A stretch of DNA of 64,000 nt from Salticus scenicus (GCA_963930645.1 OZ005662.1:77841841-77905840), one strand, 5' to 3'; shown: positions 11,080 through 22,815, numbered from the stretch's first letter. The notes: a model not told the origin generated them from the letters alone. Made by a program: numbers and translations.

Positions 11080-11490
11080 CACAATAGGGCTAAAATAATT
11101 TAAAATTTGAATAACTCATCTTTTGTTAGACAATGACATTATTAATTAGTAATAATTTTAGTTTCTTTAAATATAAAAATAATTCGAAATATTTACAATT
11201 TAGCAAATTTATTCTCAAGACGAAAATGAAGATATTTAAAAGTAACTCACTAAAAATCTTAGGGAGAAGAAATCTGCATTTTTATTCATTTCGAATAAAA
11301 ACGTTGATTCCCAAAACTTGGATTAAATCCAATTGCATTCATGCCATGTTTTTAACATTAATAAAATTTTATCTTGCCTTTCTTAATCAATTGCAAAGTT
11401 TTCTAAGGGATAATATTTTTATTTTATCAAAGTTTTCTAACGATTTGAATGTACTATCTACATTTTATTTTTTTATTCTTTAATTTTCGT

Positions 11491-11522
<32 letters not shown>

Positions 11523-11605
11523 TCGATAGTTTCCTATAAAGATAAGTAATTATTGTTTTATATTTTAATAAAGTGTATTATTTTTTGGCAATACTAACGT
11601 TTTTT
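11080..11605. other. Unassigned AT-rich stretch
   Basis: A 116-codon open frame (11133-11483) is Asn/Phe/Lys/Leu-rich with no recognised domain and is best explained by base composition. A long A tract occurs at about 11498-11522. Confidence 0.3.
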
Positions 11606-12700
11606 TTACTTTCTGAACATACATATGTGAGAAAGGTATTGCAATCATGACAAAAATTTGAATCTAAGGTTGTGTTACATCCATAAATTTTGATTATGAC
11701 TGTGATTGTGTCGATTAAGGCCGATTGATTACACCATGATAATAGGCCTATAGGTGGAATCTCCTCTGTGGGGGTCTTTCTAAGGAGTCCAACCAGTATT
11801 TACGCGAGTTTCAGAGAAAATCACGAAAACTCGATTGGCTAAGCCAATAAGCGCGACTTGGGATCAAAGTCGGCATTTCCCATGCACCAGCTTTGAGCGC
11901 AGAGCCCCGCAGCCACTGGTGGGTCCTATAAGTTTTGAAGTCCTCTAAATTCATTTTCGCCATTTTTACAATAATATATATATATATATATGTATGAGTT
12001 TGTATATGTAAAAGTGAACACGATAACGTCTAAACGCTTTGTTAGAAGGAGCAGAAAGTTGGTATGTGTGTTATAAATCACCGTAGAAAGGACTGCATAG
12101 GTTTTGGTGACTGTATCTTTTATAGTATTTTTACAGGGACACAAAGAAAATTTCTTTATCGTTATGGCCTATGGTCTCAGATTATTTAAAGTGAAATAAC
12201 GTATAAATGGCTTATTCGACTAAGTTGGAAAAATATATATATGTTATAGGTCTGTATAGAGTTTGGTGAATCTAGCGCTTACATTTTTTTTTTTTTTTTT
12301 TTTTTTTTACAGGGATAGAACGAAAAATTATTTTTCATTGTGGCTTATAGGCTGAAATTATTTAAACTGCGATAGCGTTTAAATGTTAGTTCGATTAAAC
12401 TTTAAATTTATATGTTATAGTTAACCATCGCAAACTGTACAGATTTTGTTGAATTTAGCACTTACAGATTTTTACAAGGATAAAACAAAAAATTCTTTAT
12501 TATTATGACTTATAGGCACATATTATTTGAATGCAATAGCGTTAAATTTTACATTATACTATTTGGTGAAAAATATTCAGACACACTGTGATCATATTAT
12601 TTTATATTTTTTATTTATTTAATGACTTCTCTTACTTTCATTTATTTATGCAACTGTTAATTACTTAATGTTCGGAAAGTCGTGTGGAGTCCAGATTTTT
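11606..12700 (+). mobile_element. CTTTCC...CAGATTTTT dispersed element, copy 2
   Basis: Starts CTTTCTGAACATACATATGT then GAGAAAGGTATTGCAATCAT, and ends ATGTTCGGAAAGTCGTGTGG then CCAGATTTTT. It contains the same modules as 7364-8056 (AAAGTGAACACG-TA-CGTCTAAACGC, TTTTTACAGGGACACAAAG) in three or four tandem diverged copies, plus a TA microsatellite near 11973-11990. Positions 11740-11930 are a GC-richer foreign-looking segment (TTTCAGAGAAAATCACGAAA, CCATGCACCAGCTTTGAGCG). Confidence 0.65.
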
Positions 12701-12996
12701 TAAATTATGATATACTGCTCAATACTGCAAAAATTTCTTCAGTCTAATAATTGTGTAATATTTCCTATTAAATATAGCATGCAGCTATTTATAATATTGC
12801 TTTCATAAAAAAAATGTCCTCATTTAATGAGGACACGATTTTTATGGCGGAAACTTTAGTTGATGTAATGTATTATATGTCAGATTTTCTACTACGGAGC
12901 ACATCTTGAACACCTAAATTTTGTGACTTACTTATAAATATCCAAATTTATTCTTACACAAATTACGATTAACGAATTAGATGAAACGAATTTAGA

Positions 12997-13651
12997 GGGG
13001 TCCGGGACACCAAATTTTTGTTTTTATTATTTATTGATGAATTGCTGTAATATTTTTTTTCTGAAATTGAAGCTTTTTTGACGATGAAGTTGAGCAAGAA
13101 AGATTCTTAAAAAAAATTAAAATTAAATTAAAAAAAATTTAAATTTTTGGTAAATTTAAAATTTGTTATATCTCATGAACTAATAGTTTAATTTACAAAC
13201 TTTTTTCACCTTCATATACAGAAAGGATTTATCTTCAGGATTTCTGATTATAATAATAAGTTTTTTAAATATTGATTTTAATTTGAAAAAAAGTACTTAT
13301 TTTATGCATAACTTTTGGATTACCAAAACAGTTTTGCTCCTAATTAAAAATCCCGAAGACAAATTGAAGATAAATCTTTTCTGTATATAAAAGTGAAAAA
13401 AGTTTGTAAGTTTAACCATTAGTTCCTGAGATATAACAAATTTTAAATATATCCAAAATTTTAAATTTTAAATTTTTTAAATTTTATTTAATTTAAAAAA
13501 AAAAAATTATTATTATTATTATTATTATTATTTTTTTTTTAGATTCTTTCTTGCTCAACTTCATTGTAAAAAAAGCTCCAATTTCAGAAAAAATAATTAC
13601 AGCAATTCATCAATAAATAATAAAAACAAAAATTTGGAGTCCCAGACCCCC
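12997..13651. mobile_element. Palindromic MITE, about 655 bp, possibly piggyBac-type
   Basis: Left end GGGGTCCGGGACACCAAATT and right end AATTTGGAGTCCCAGACCCC are inverted repeats, and similarity continues inward for roughly 250 bp (TATTGATGAATTGCTGTAAT, GAAGTTGAGCAAGAAAGA, ATATCTCATGAACTAATAG). The right flank is TTAA and the left flank TTTAGA is one step from it, so a TTAA target is plausible but not proven. No ORF. Confidence 0.75.
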
Positions 13652-14631
13652 TTAAAGGAAATGTTTTTTTTGAAGCAAAAACTTTTTAAATTATTCATTT
13701 ACGAGTATAATCAATTTTTAAATTAATATTTAGACGTCTAAATAATGGAAAAGTTGCACGTTAAAAATATATAGTTCAATATTTCATAAAGTAAATAATA
13801 GCTTATTTAGGTCAGTTCAGCTATAAACAGTGTAATTAGAAACTTGATTCTAAATTTTACCATTTTTGTAGCGCCATATTAATAGTAACCCTTATTAAAA
13901 TTGTGCTCACATAGTTGTACAACTTACTGAAATGGTAATCACTTTTAAAAGGGACCAAATTTCTTTATTTTTTAAAAGTTCCTGTGAACTGAATAAAAAT
14001 TAGGAAAGTTATCCTAAAACAAATAACTAAATTTTATTTTTAAAAAGAAAAAAAAAATTCTAATAAGGTGATTTACATAAAAATAATTTTTAAGCGTTTG
14101 GATGAACTAATTGGGTCTTTAAATTAAATATATATTATGCGGTAAATCATTTAAGGGCCTGTAGCTCAAACATCAGTTTACTTATTTAATAAGATTTGAG
14201 AGTTCAGAAAGGGTATTAAAAAAAAAAAAAAAAATGGATGATGCTCAAACATTAGATCTCAATATTAGCTCCATGACATGTGGAAAAAAATTATGAAATT
14301 GTAACCCTGGCAAATATTTAAAATCTAGCTCATTCTTTTGACAACAATTTCCTTAATTTTTACTCAAATAAAATGAAATTATGATATAAGTTACGCTATA
14401 TATTTAGCTTTCAAACTATGTAAAATAAACGCTATCTTTTGCGCATGTGCAATAAAAAGAAATATTTACTACGAATGATCATATCTTAGCGAAAATTAAA
14501 TGTATGTTTTTTATGTTTCTGATTAATGTTTTACAAATGATTTTTATTTTTTCTGAAAGTTGGGGAAAATTTTGAAATCCATTCTTGTTATAAGCAAAAA
14601 TTTTTCTAATAAAATCATAATTTATATAGAG
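13652..14631. other. Unassigned AT-rich stretch
   Basis: No inverted repeat pair, tRNA-like box or recognised coding sequence found. An A tract is at about 14218-14234. Confidence 0.3.
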
Positions 14632-15060
14632 TAAATTCACCAGTGGTTGACACTTTAGAGCAATCTCTGATGTTTTTTATGTTCTAGTCATCAGAAAATA
14701 TTTTTAGAAATCATAAGTTAATACATATGTCATGAAAGACATTCAGAACCACATATATGTTAAAATATACATTGTGATATTGATAACAATTTTTTTTTTT
14801 TTTATGAATTTTTATTTGACACCCACTCAATATTCCAGTAACTGACACTGCCAGTTTTTCCTTTTATTAGTAATTGGCACCCTATGTTCCAGTGTTTGAC
14901 ACTGCTAGTTATTGATTTTACCAGTTATTAGCACCCTATGCTCCAGTGTTAAAATTCTTAAATGTAAAATATATGATTTTATTATTTTTATTATTTATTA
15001 ATTGTTTAGGGATAGATGTCAATTACTGGAGCATGCCTATCACTGGAACACCTACCCTAT
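14632..15060. mobile_element. Probable MITE with CCAGTG ends and internal repeats
   Basis: Left end ATAGAGTAAATTCACCAGTG and right end CACTGGAACACCTACCCTAT form an imperfect 20-bp inverted pair. Inside are repeated motifs of the form TTCCAGT--TTGACACTG and AGTAATTGGCACCCTATG. The right end abuts a TA tract. Confidence 0.5.
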
Positions 15061-15394
15061 ATATATATATATATATATATCAGTCTAAATATTTGTGGTG
15101 TCCATACAAAGAAGTTTGCAAAAAAAATGTAAATAGAGGGGGAATTACCTTGTTAAAGTTAAAAGTCTATTAACATACTTTTTTATGTTGCATAGTAATT
15201 CAAAATATTTTTGCTTTTCTTCAGTTTGTGGTAGGTCCCTCGATTGCGCTCATGAGCCTACGAATGTTTTTTGCGTGTCTGAAGCTCAATGTTGTTTTGC
15301 CCAGTATTTCTTCTGGAAAAAAAAAACGGTAATCTTATAATCCCATACTGTAGTTTTTTCAGAGAAAATCCGTTACCGTATTTACGCGCATGTA
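15061..15394. other. Unassigned, TA tract at left edge
   Basis: A TA microsatellite lies at about 15056-15080. Nothing else recognised. Confidence 0.3.
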
Positions 15395-16362
15395 ATGTGT
15401 GCACTGAGGGAAAAAAATACACCGTCTCCCTCTAGAACAAATAAGTAGTCATTTTCTGAAATCCTAAACTAGAAATATTGATTTACGAGCTATGCGTATA
15501 AGGTAAACAAATTATTACCTGCACTGAGAAAAAACTATGTAAGTGACATCTAGAATCTAAATTGTGGCTCTAGGACAAATAGTTCCATGTCATTTTTGTA
15601 AATTCTAGTCCTCTTGGAAAGTGAGTTCTAGAAGCCCCTATTAGAATTCTAGAGCATTTTCCTATATTCTCGAGGGCAAAGTTATTTAAAACTCTCTGCA
15701 AATAAATGAGACTACAAGAGGCGGGTTTCTGCAACTGTAATCTTGGTTTGTTACCAAATTCTAGAAAATCAAGCGAGAATTTCTCGCAATACAAATGATT
15801 CAGAATATTTAGAGTATTCAGACTATTGTTTCACCATTTAGAAATGTGTATACTAGAAATTCTCGATTCTTTCGTCTATTCAGTTTATTGGCGTGCCTTA
15901 CGCGCATATCTCGGAAATCTATATTTCTAGTTAAGGGATTTAGAAAACGGCCACTTATTCATTCTAGAGAAAGGCGATATATTTTTTTCTCAGTGTGGTA
16001 AGGTGTTACCTGGATAAACGAAATGATCGAGAATTCTTGTCCACACTTTTCTAGATGGCGAAACAGTATTAGGAATATTATGGAGATTACGATTCCTTTG
16101 TATTGCGAGAAATTCTCGTTTGATTTACTAGAATTGGGTGATTAACCAAGATTATAGTTACTAAAACAGCCTTTTGAGTTCGCATTTAGTTTCAGAGATT
16201 TTAAAATAAGTTTGACCACGATAATATAAGAAAATGATCTATAAATCTAATAGGGTTTTTTAGAACAATGAGAACTGGAATTTATAAAAAGGACAAAGAG
16301 CTATATTCACTAGAGGCACAACGTAGTTTCAAAATGTCAATTGCAGAACTTTTTCTCAGCAT
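15395..16362. mobile_element. Two interleaved palindromic elements with CACTGAGAAAAA ends
   Basis: Pair A: 15395-15500 is inverted at 15893-15995 (both with CTAGAAATAT-GATTT-CGAG). Pair B: 15516 to about 15885 is inverted at about 16013-16362 (GCGAGAATTTCTCGCAATAC near 15774 and its complement near 16112). Both start with CACTGAG followed by an A run. The right arm of A sits in the centre of B, so insertion or template switching between related foldbacks has occurred. No coding capacity. Confidence 0.65.
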
Positions 16363-17400
16363 ACAGTCGGTAACAAAAGTCTCCGAACACTAGCAAACAT
16401 TCCTATATAAATAAAAGTACACTTAATACAGTTTTGTTAAATAAATCCTTTTCGAATCCTGTTCTCAGTCAGTCTAAAAACAGGATTCGACAAGGATTTA
16501 TTTAACAAAACTGTATTAAGTGCACTCTTTTTATATAGGAATTTTTTCTAGTGTTCGGAGACTTTTGTTACCGACTGTACCTTGGTCTTTCAAAAACAGC
16601 TATTTCTTTCTTAAACAAAATTACTTTCTGTCTGAAAAAAATAAAGCGTCGTAGTTTGACAAGATTATCAAAATTTGTTTATTTTTACCTTTTTTCTCAT
16701 GTAGATTGTTTATAAAAATATGAAGTTTCGAGAAAAAAAAATAAATTAAGAAATACATATTCTTAAGGTTTCGTATAAGCGTCGCATCGGTTTAGACCCT
16801 GCGTTGGATGTATAGTACAGAAAAATGCAGGAGATTCAGGTGAGACACGTGTGCAATAAAGGAGGATTTTGTACCTCAGCTGTAATATTAAGGTTACAAC
16901 AAAATCTTATGTTAGTCAAAAATTTAGGAATTAATAAAAAAAAAAAAAAAAAAAAAAAAAAAGAGAGAAAAGAAAAGAAAAGGAAGAAAGAAATCACAAT
17001 TTAATATTAAAGATGATTTTTATGATATTAACTTACAATATTATAAGAAATAAAAGAACGGTCAATACGTCGATTTTAAAAGAATTAAAAGCAAAATAAA
17101 TGTTTTAGACCTATGCGGCGCAATGTTCTCGATGCGAAAACACAATTAATAAGTTCAAACTGCAAAAACTCATCCCGGAAATTTTTTTAGCAAAATTTTA
17201 CTTTCATAGCATAGAAGAAACGGACCTCAATTTCTTTTATTTTAATTTTTTTCGTGAATTTCGGGGGCAGTGTAATTTAAATAATCCCAATTACCTTGCG
17301 TCACAAAGAGTTAACTTATTTGTTCATAATGAAATTAACATGATGAATCTTCACAAAGGACTATGTATAAGTATTAAGATTATTTGTATTCCACATACGG
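16309..17400. repeat. Segmental duplication, copy A (occupied site)
   Basis: From ACTAGAGGCACAAC to ATTTGTATTC this matches 18799-19690 at high but imperfect similarity (TCTCATGTAGATTGTTTATA, GGTTTAGACC, GATTTTGTACCTCAGCTGTA, TTACCTTGCGTC). It contains the Tc1-type MITE at 16364-16577, absent from copy B, and an A-rich microsatellite at 16936-16990. Confidence 0.8.
16364..16577. mobile_element. Tc1/mariner-type palindromic MITE, copy 1 (TA target)
   Basis: 214 bp, CAGTCGGTAACAAAAGT at one end and its complement at the other, flanked by TA at 16362-16363 and 16578-16579. Nearly the whole element is a palindrome around GATTCG motifs. The equivalent locus at about 18851 has a single TA and no insert, which proves the boundaries. 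Confidence 0.9.
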
Positions 17401-17489
17401 AAAACCACCAGTTAAATGAGAGGAAAACATCATAAACATCAATTTTAGTTCCGCATCATACTATAGGTATGAGAAACTTAGGTAATCAT
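17401..17489. other. Short unassigned spacer
   Basis: Nothing recognised between the duplication and the tandem array. Confidence 0.3.
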
Positions 17490-18655
17490 GATAATTTTCG
17501 ACCTCGGTTTTTTGACTTTTTTACAAGTTTTCAGGCGAGAGGAATCCGAAAATGACAAAATTTGTATGGTGTCTGTCTGTAGGGTGTCTGTTAGTGTGTT
17601 AGTCCGTTAGTGTGTTAGACTGTGTACACGATATCTCAAGAATAAATTGTCGCAGAGAGGTCAGATCAGTTTTAAAATATTACTTTCGACACTGACAAGA
17701 ACCCTATTCATTTACAACATTCGAATTTAAGAACTTCGTAAGTTATTAGAAATTTACGATTTTCTTAACATGGGAGAATAGGACAAAAATTCACTTAAAC
17801 GTGCATTAAATGGAAACTTTTTACTGTAAAAATGTCAGACCAGTTTTGAAATATCAATTTTGATGCACTGAGGAACATCAGCAACTATAAATCTGCTACT
17901 TTGAAAATTTTGTAAGTTATTGGAAATTTACGAATTTCTTAACATGGCAGTATACGGAAAAATTTCACATAAACGTTAATTTTGAGAGATATTTTCATCG
18001 TAAAGATGTCAGACTACTTTTGAAATATTATTTAGGACACTGGCATGAATATGAATGACTATGAATTTTCCAATATAAAAATTTCGTAAGTTATTGAAAA
18101 TTTACGAATTTCTTAACATGGCAGAATAGAGCAAAATTTCACTTAAACGTCAATCTTGAGAGATATTTTCATATTAAAGATGTCAAGCCACTTTCGAAAT
18201 ATTATTTAGGACACTGGCATGAATATCATAGACTATGATTTTTCCAATTAAAAAAATTCGTAAGTTATTTGGAATTTACTATTTACTTAACATGTCAGAA
18301 TAAGGCAAAATTGAGCATAAACTTCCATTTTGAGGATCGTAAATACATTAGACAACTTCAAAATTACATTTATGATATTTATTTGAACATGATTGAATAC
18401 AAATATTCTAATAGGAAAATTTCGTAAATTATTCGTAATTTACGATTTTATCAACATAGCTAAATTGTAAATTTTTCATATAAATATGAATTTTGAGGAT
18501 TATTGCATTGGAAATAGTAGCATGAAAACTAAACAACGGAATTGACCCTGATAAAATAAATTAATAGATTAGAATAAGATAAATATATCGAAGAGAACGA
18601 TGGATAGCCTATTAGGCGGGGATTTCGTCCTGTTACTGTACAAGCTTTGATTAAA
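17490..18655. repeat. 174-bp-type tandem repeat, array 2, with head and conserved tail
   Basis: GTAAGTTAT-like motifs recur at about 17738, 17911, 18086, 18260 and 18424, a period of about 174 bp with a shorter last unit. The head (17490-17640) includes CTCGGTTTTTTGACTTTTTT and GTGTTAG repeats followed by ACGATATCTCAAGAA. The tail (GCATTGGAAATAGTAGCATG ... GATGGATAGCCTATTAGGCG) matches the tail of array 1 at about 3755-3890. Confidence 0.8.
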
Positions 18656-18756
18656 TTCATTTTTTTTTTAACATGATTATAATAAGTCTCGCACTAGAAA
18701 TTTATGAGAACATAAATATGGTGGGGAACTGCGCAGAGTCCCCCTACGCCAACTAG

Positions 18757-18798
18757 TTTACTTTCTTTTACCTATAAGGTCGAGAAAGTATTGTTGTA
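18757..18798 (+). repeat. Left-end fragment of the CTTTCC-type dispersed element
   Basis: ACTTTCTTTTACCTATAAGG then GAGAAAGTATTG matches the left end at 43969 and stops abruptly at the start of the segmental duplication copy B. Confidence 0.55.
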
Positions 18799-19690
18799 CT
18801 AGAGGCACAACTTAGTTTCTAAATGTCAGTTGCAGAACTTTTTCACAGCGTACCTTGGTCTTTGAAGGGCAGTTATTTCTTTCCTAAACAAAATTACTTT
18901 CTGTCTGAAAAAAGAAAGCGTCGTATATTGACACGATTATCAAAATTTGTTTATTTTTAACTTTTTTCTCATGTAGATTGTTTATAAAGATATAAAGTTT
19001 CAGAAAAACAATAAATTAAGAAATAAATATTCTTAAGGTTTCTTATTAGCGTCGCATCGGTTTAGACCTGCGTTGGAAGTATAGTACAGAAAAATTCAGG
19101 AGATTCAGGTGTGACACGTCTGCAATGAAAGAGGATTTTGTACCTCAGCTGTAATATTAAGGTTACAAAAAAAATCTTATATTGGTCAAAAATTTTTATT
19201 GTAGGAATTAAAAAAAAAAAAAAGAAAGAAAAAGTAAAGAAAGAAAGAAATCACAATTTAATATTAAAGATGATTTTATGATTATAAACATGTTACAATA
19301 TTACAAGAAAGAAAAGAACGTTCAATATGTCGATTTTAAAAGAATTACAAGTAAAATAAATGTTAAAAATTTAATTTTGTCATTATCACCGCATAGCCCT
19401 ATGCGGTGTAATGTCCTCGCTACGAGGATGCAATTATTAAGTTCCAACTGCAAAAAATCATCCCGAAAACTTTTTAGCAAAATTTTACTATTATTTTTAT
19501 AACATAGAAGATAAGGTCATTAATTTATTTTAATTTAATTTTTTTCGTGAATTCCGGTGGCAGTGTCATTTAAATTATCCCAATTACCTTGCGTCGCAAA
19601 AAGTTAACTTATTTGTTCATAATGGAATTAACATAATGAATTTTCTCAGATGACTATGCATTAGTATTAAGAGACATTTGTATTCTACAA
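18799..19690. repeat. Segmental duplication, copy B (empty site)
   Basis: Matches copy A (16309-17400). Around 18843-18858 the sequence CAGCGTACCTTGG reads across the point where copy A carries the Tc1-type MITE, so the pre-insertion state is preserved. A GC-richer block at 19383-19606 matches the probable piggyBac-type MITE at 53442-53663. Confidence 0.8.
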
Positions 19691-20525
19691 GTAAAAAATT
19701 TGGGGTTCTCATGTGATGGCTTTAATAATTTTCTTTGTTTTTCCTACTTTCATTATTATCTGATCTGTCTTTTTAAAAAAAGAGCTTTACTTTTCTTTGC
19801 TAGAAATGAATTTATGCGGGGCAAAATTTTTTGTCAATATTTCTAATGTTATTCAAATAAAATAAATTGTCTCATGTCGACGATTATGTCGCCACTTTTA
19901 ACAGGGATTTATGCAATTTATAATGTTAGTGTTATATGTCAAAAGGGATTAAATTATTTTAAAATGCTGTTTGAAGTTCCGAAAATAAATGAGATCTTAG
20001 GAGTGATCCAAGTGTAAAACAAGTTATTTGTTTCTATAAATTTGGAATTTAGCCAAACATTTAATCCATGCTATTAAGTATGTTGCTAAAACTGACAGTT
20101 CGTTACAATAAAGTAACGATCAAAAAATACCAAGTAAAGCGTTGAAAATAAATCTAATTTATAAACTTCTGAAATCGTGATGTTTTTACACAAATTTTGG
20201 ACCACATCCAATACAATTTACATTTATGGCATGTTTCAAGAATTAAGGTCCTTTACTTTATTTTATCTAAATCCCAGATCAGAAATATTTCGTTATGGAA
20301 CGTATTTGTTTTAAATTATAGAAATTTGGTATTATATATATAGTAAATAAAAGCATATATTTTTTTTTTCTATACACAATTATAAACCTAAAAGAAAAAT
20401 AAATATTCTCGAATATAATAAATACACACACACACACATATATATACGAATTTGTGCGCTTGCGTATGTATGTATAAAGCACTTTTTAAAAGTAAAACAC
20501 AAATTTTGTTTATTAAGGTATCCAA

Positions 20526-20560
<35 letters not shown>

Positions 20561-20564
20561 TATA
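19691..20564. other. Unassigned; CA and TA microsatellites at right
   Basis: No gene recognised. A CA/TA tract is at about 20424-20448 and TA tracts at 20526-20564. The frames through this part read (YI)n and are microsatellite artefacts. Confidence 0.4.
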
Positions 20565-21084
20565 CAGGGTGGACAAAAAGTCACAAGTTTTTTAAAAATT
20601 AAATAAAAAAGCAACCATGATAGATAGAAAAACCAAATGAAAGGTATTTTATTGCGAAATGATGGGCATTAATGTATCAAGTTTTCAAAATGTCGTCCGT
20701 CAATTGCAACAAGGTGTTGGATGCGCATGTAAAAATTCTCAATTGCAGCATGAATTTGTGTCTCTGGAATGGCTTGAATTTCCTCACGTATTCTATCCTT
20801 AAGCATCTCCAAATCTTGTATTGGATTCGCATAGACTTTATCTTTGACGGCACCCCACAGAAAAAAGTCGCAAACGTTTATGTCTGGAGAATACGGAGGC
20901 CAATCAATACCTCCTCCAGTTTTCTCGGGAGCACCTAGACCGATAATTCGGTTTTGGAAGACATCAGAAATTCTCTTCAAATTCTCTTCAGTTGAGTGGG
21001 GGCGTGCTCCATCTTGCTGGAACCAATAATTGGTGATCATGCCTAACTTTGCTTTAAAAAACTTGTGACTTTTTGTCCACCCTG
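20565..21084 (-). mobile_element. Internally deleted mariner-superfamily transposon, 520 bp
   Basis: Perfect 32-bp terminal inverted repeats begin CAGGGTGGACAAAAAGTCAC, with TA on both sides. The element lies inside a TA tract, the preferred target of this superfamily. It retains only the C-terminal part of the transposase gene (minus strand), so most of the gene was deleted while both ends stayed intact. It could be mobilised in trans. Confidence 0.88.
20669..21040 (-). pseudogene. Transposase C-terminal fragment (DDE, IS630/Tc1/mariner superfamily)
   Basis: The 123-residue open frame begins almost at the catalytic core: WFQQDGARPHS (second catalytic Asp at residue 10) and DWPPYSPDINVCDFFLWG (third acidic residue, Asp 58), 47 residues apart. 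LWGAVKDKVYANP follows. This is a much longer spacing than the 34 of classical mariner and fits arthropod relatives with a Gly-rich insertion before DWPP. The N-terminal DNA-binding domain and first Asp are missing, so the product cannot be catalytic. The frame has no stops, which argues for a young deletion derivative. The first Met lies about 45 bp inside the right terminal repeat and is probably not a native start. Confidence 0.88.

Positions 21085-21086
<2 letters not shown>

Positions 21087-21135
<49 letters not shown>
21087..21135 (+). repeat. (GT)n microsatellite
   Basis: About 22 GT dinucleotides directly beside the right end of the mariner-type element. Confidence 0.95.
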
Positions 21136-21234
21136 CATTGCATTAGTATCCCTCCTGAAAGATTTCATACCAACCACTATAGAAATCGACCTATTGCAAT
21201 CACTTCATTTATCTATCTATAATGAAAATTTTGT

Positions 21235-22230
21235 TATCACGATAATTCCTGAAATAATACTCCAAATAGAACCAAGTTTGGACACAGAACTGATCTTTTA
21301 AATATCTTGGATTGCTTGAATTTTGATGTAAATATTGACCACATAAGGGTCTCAATGAACTTTATTAATGAACTTTATCCGCCATCTTTAATAAAGTGGC
21401 GGATATCTTAAGTTAAGAGGGGCCACTTGAAATCAGGCTACCACTTGAAAATTTAAAACCCCGATAATTTCCGAAATAATACTCCAAACCGAACCAAATT
21501 TGGACAGAGTCTTAACTTATCTTATGAACATCTTGGATGAGTTTCTTAACCAAGTTGCTGCACCATTTTGTTTTAAAGTGGAGAGCACTTTAAAATTTCA
21601 AATTCAAATTGTAAAAAGCGTATTCCGAATTTATTTGAATTTTTATGTATACATAGACCATATAAGTGTCTCAATATACTTTATTAATGAACTTTATCCT
21701 CCATTTTTAACAAAGTACGGATATTATAAACTAAACGAGACAGCTTGAAATTAGGCTGCCATTTGAAAATTTATAAACATTGATAAATTTTTAAATTCTG
21801 ATTCAATTCGAACCAAAGTTGGACAGTGATCTTATCATATAATTATTTTGGATAAGTTCACTGGGCAACTTGTTCCAACATCTTGTTTTCAAGTTGTGGC
21901 CACTTGAAATCACGCTTCCACTTGAAAATTTGCTATCAAGATAATTTTTAAAATATTAAATTGATTGAAACAAAAGTTGGATAGTGAATTTATGGTTCAA
22001 ATATCGTGGATATGTTCGCTTGGTAACTTGATCCGCAATTTTGTTTCCGAGTGGCAGCCATTTGAATATTTGCCATTATGATAATTTTGTAATACTAAAT
22101 CAATTCGTATGAGATTTGGGTAGTGGATTTACCATTCAACTTCCTCAGATGGGTTCTCTGAGCATCTCACTCCGCTTTTTTTTTTCCAAGTGGTGTCCAC
22201 TAGAAATCACGTTGCCACTTGAAATCTGTA
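21235..22230. repeat. Degenerate tandem repeat, unit about 145-160 bp
   Basis: The sequence CGATAATT-C-GAAATA, then CCAAATTTGGACAG, ATCTTGGAT and CACTTGAAAATTT recurs at about 21239, 21463, 21781, 21938 and 22080. Spacings are irregular because of insertions and deletions. A (GCC/GTGG)CCACTTGAAATC block separates units. Short frames through it have no recognised domain. Confidence 0.6.
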
Positions 22231-22603
22231 TGTTTATGATCTGCTGTATTCAATATGACAGAAAGAGTTAGGTTTGTCAGTTTATGTTAAATTTGCTAGA
22301 AAAAAAAATTGTAATATTTATGTATAACTTCTACTCAAATGTTTCGTAAGCGACAGTTTTTAATTAAAAAAGGTTTCTTTGATCTGAAGCCCCACCTCTG
22401 GCCGAGAGTTTCTGTTCTCAAAAGTGGTAGACGTGAAAGAAATACTGAGTTAGATCACAGATCGCACTCGTGGACCCTAGCTTTTCGGGGATTTCCGTGA
22501 TTTTTTCCGAAACTACCGAGAAGGACACAATAGAGAAAGCTCTACTTAGGGCAAATCCCTCCTGTCCTAGGTCTCTCGAGCAAATAATTGACTTTAATAC
22601 CTA
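22231..22603. other. Unassigned; GC-richer block at 22380-22580
   Basis: The block contains TTCCGTGATTTTTTCCGAAA, weakly similar to the reverse complement of the GC-richer segment inside 11740-11930. It may be a shared old SINE, but no polymerase III boxes were recognised. Confidence 0.25.
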
Positions 22604-22815
22604 CAGTCGGTAACAATAAGTGTCCGAACACTAGCAAAAATTCCTATGTAAAAAAAGCATACTTCATACGGTTTTGTTAAATAAATCCTTGTCTAATCCT
22701 GTCTTAGTCAGTGTAAGAACACGATTCGATAAGGATTTATTTAACAGAACCGTATGAAGTGTACGTTTTTACACAGGAATTTCTGCTAGTGTTCGGAAAC
22801 TTTTGTTGCCGACTG
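22604..22815. mobile_element. Tc1/mariner-type palindromic MITE, copy 2
   Basis: 212 bp with the same CAGTCGGTAACAA ends and TA flanks as copy 1; internal palindrome conserved with scattered substitutions. Confidence 0.88.

Noticed and set aside
20279..20576. Overlapping frames rich in (YI)n
   Set aside because: Translations of TA and CA microsatellites.
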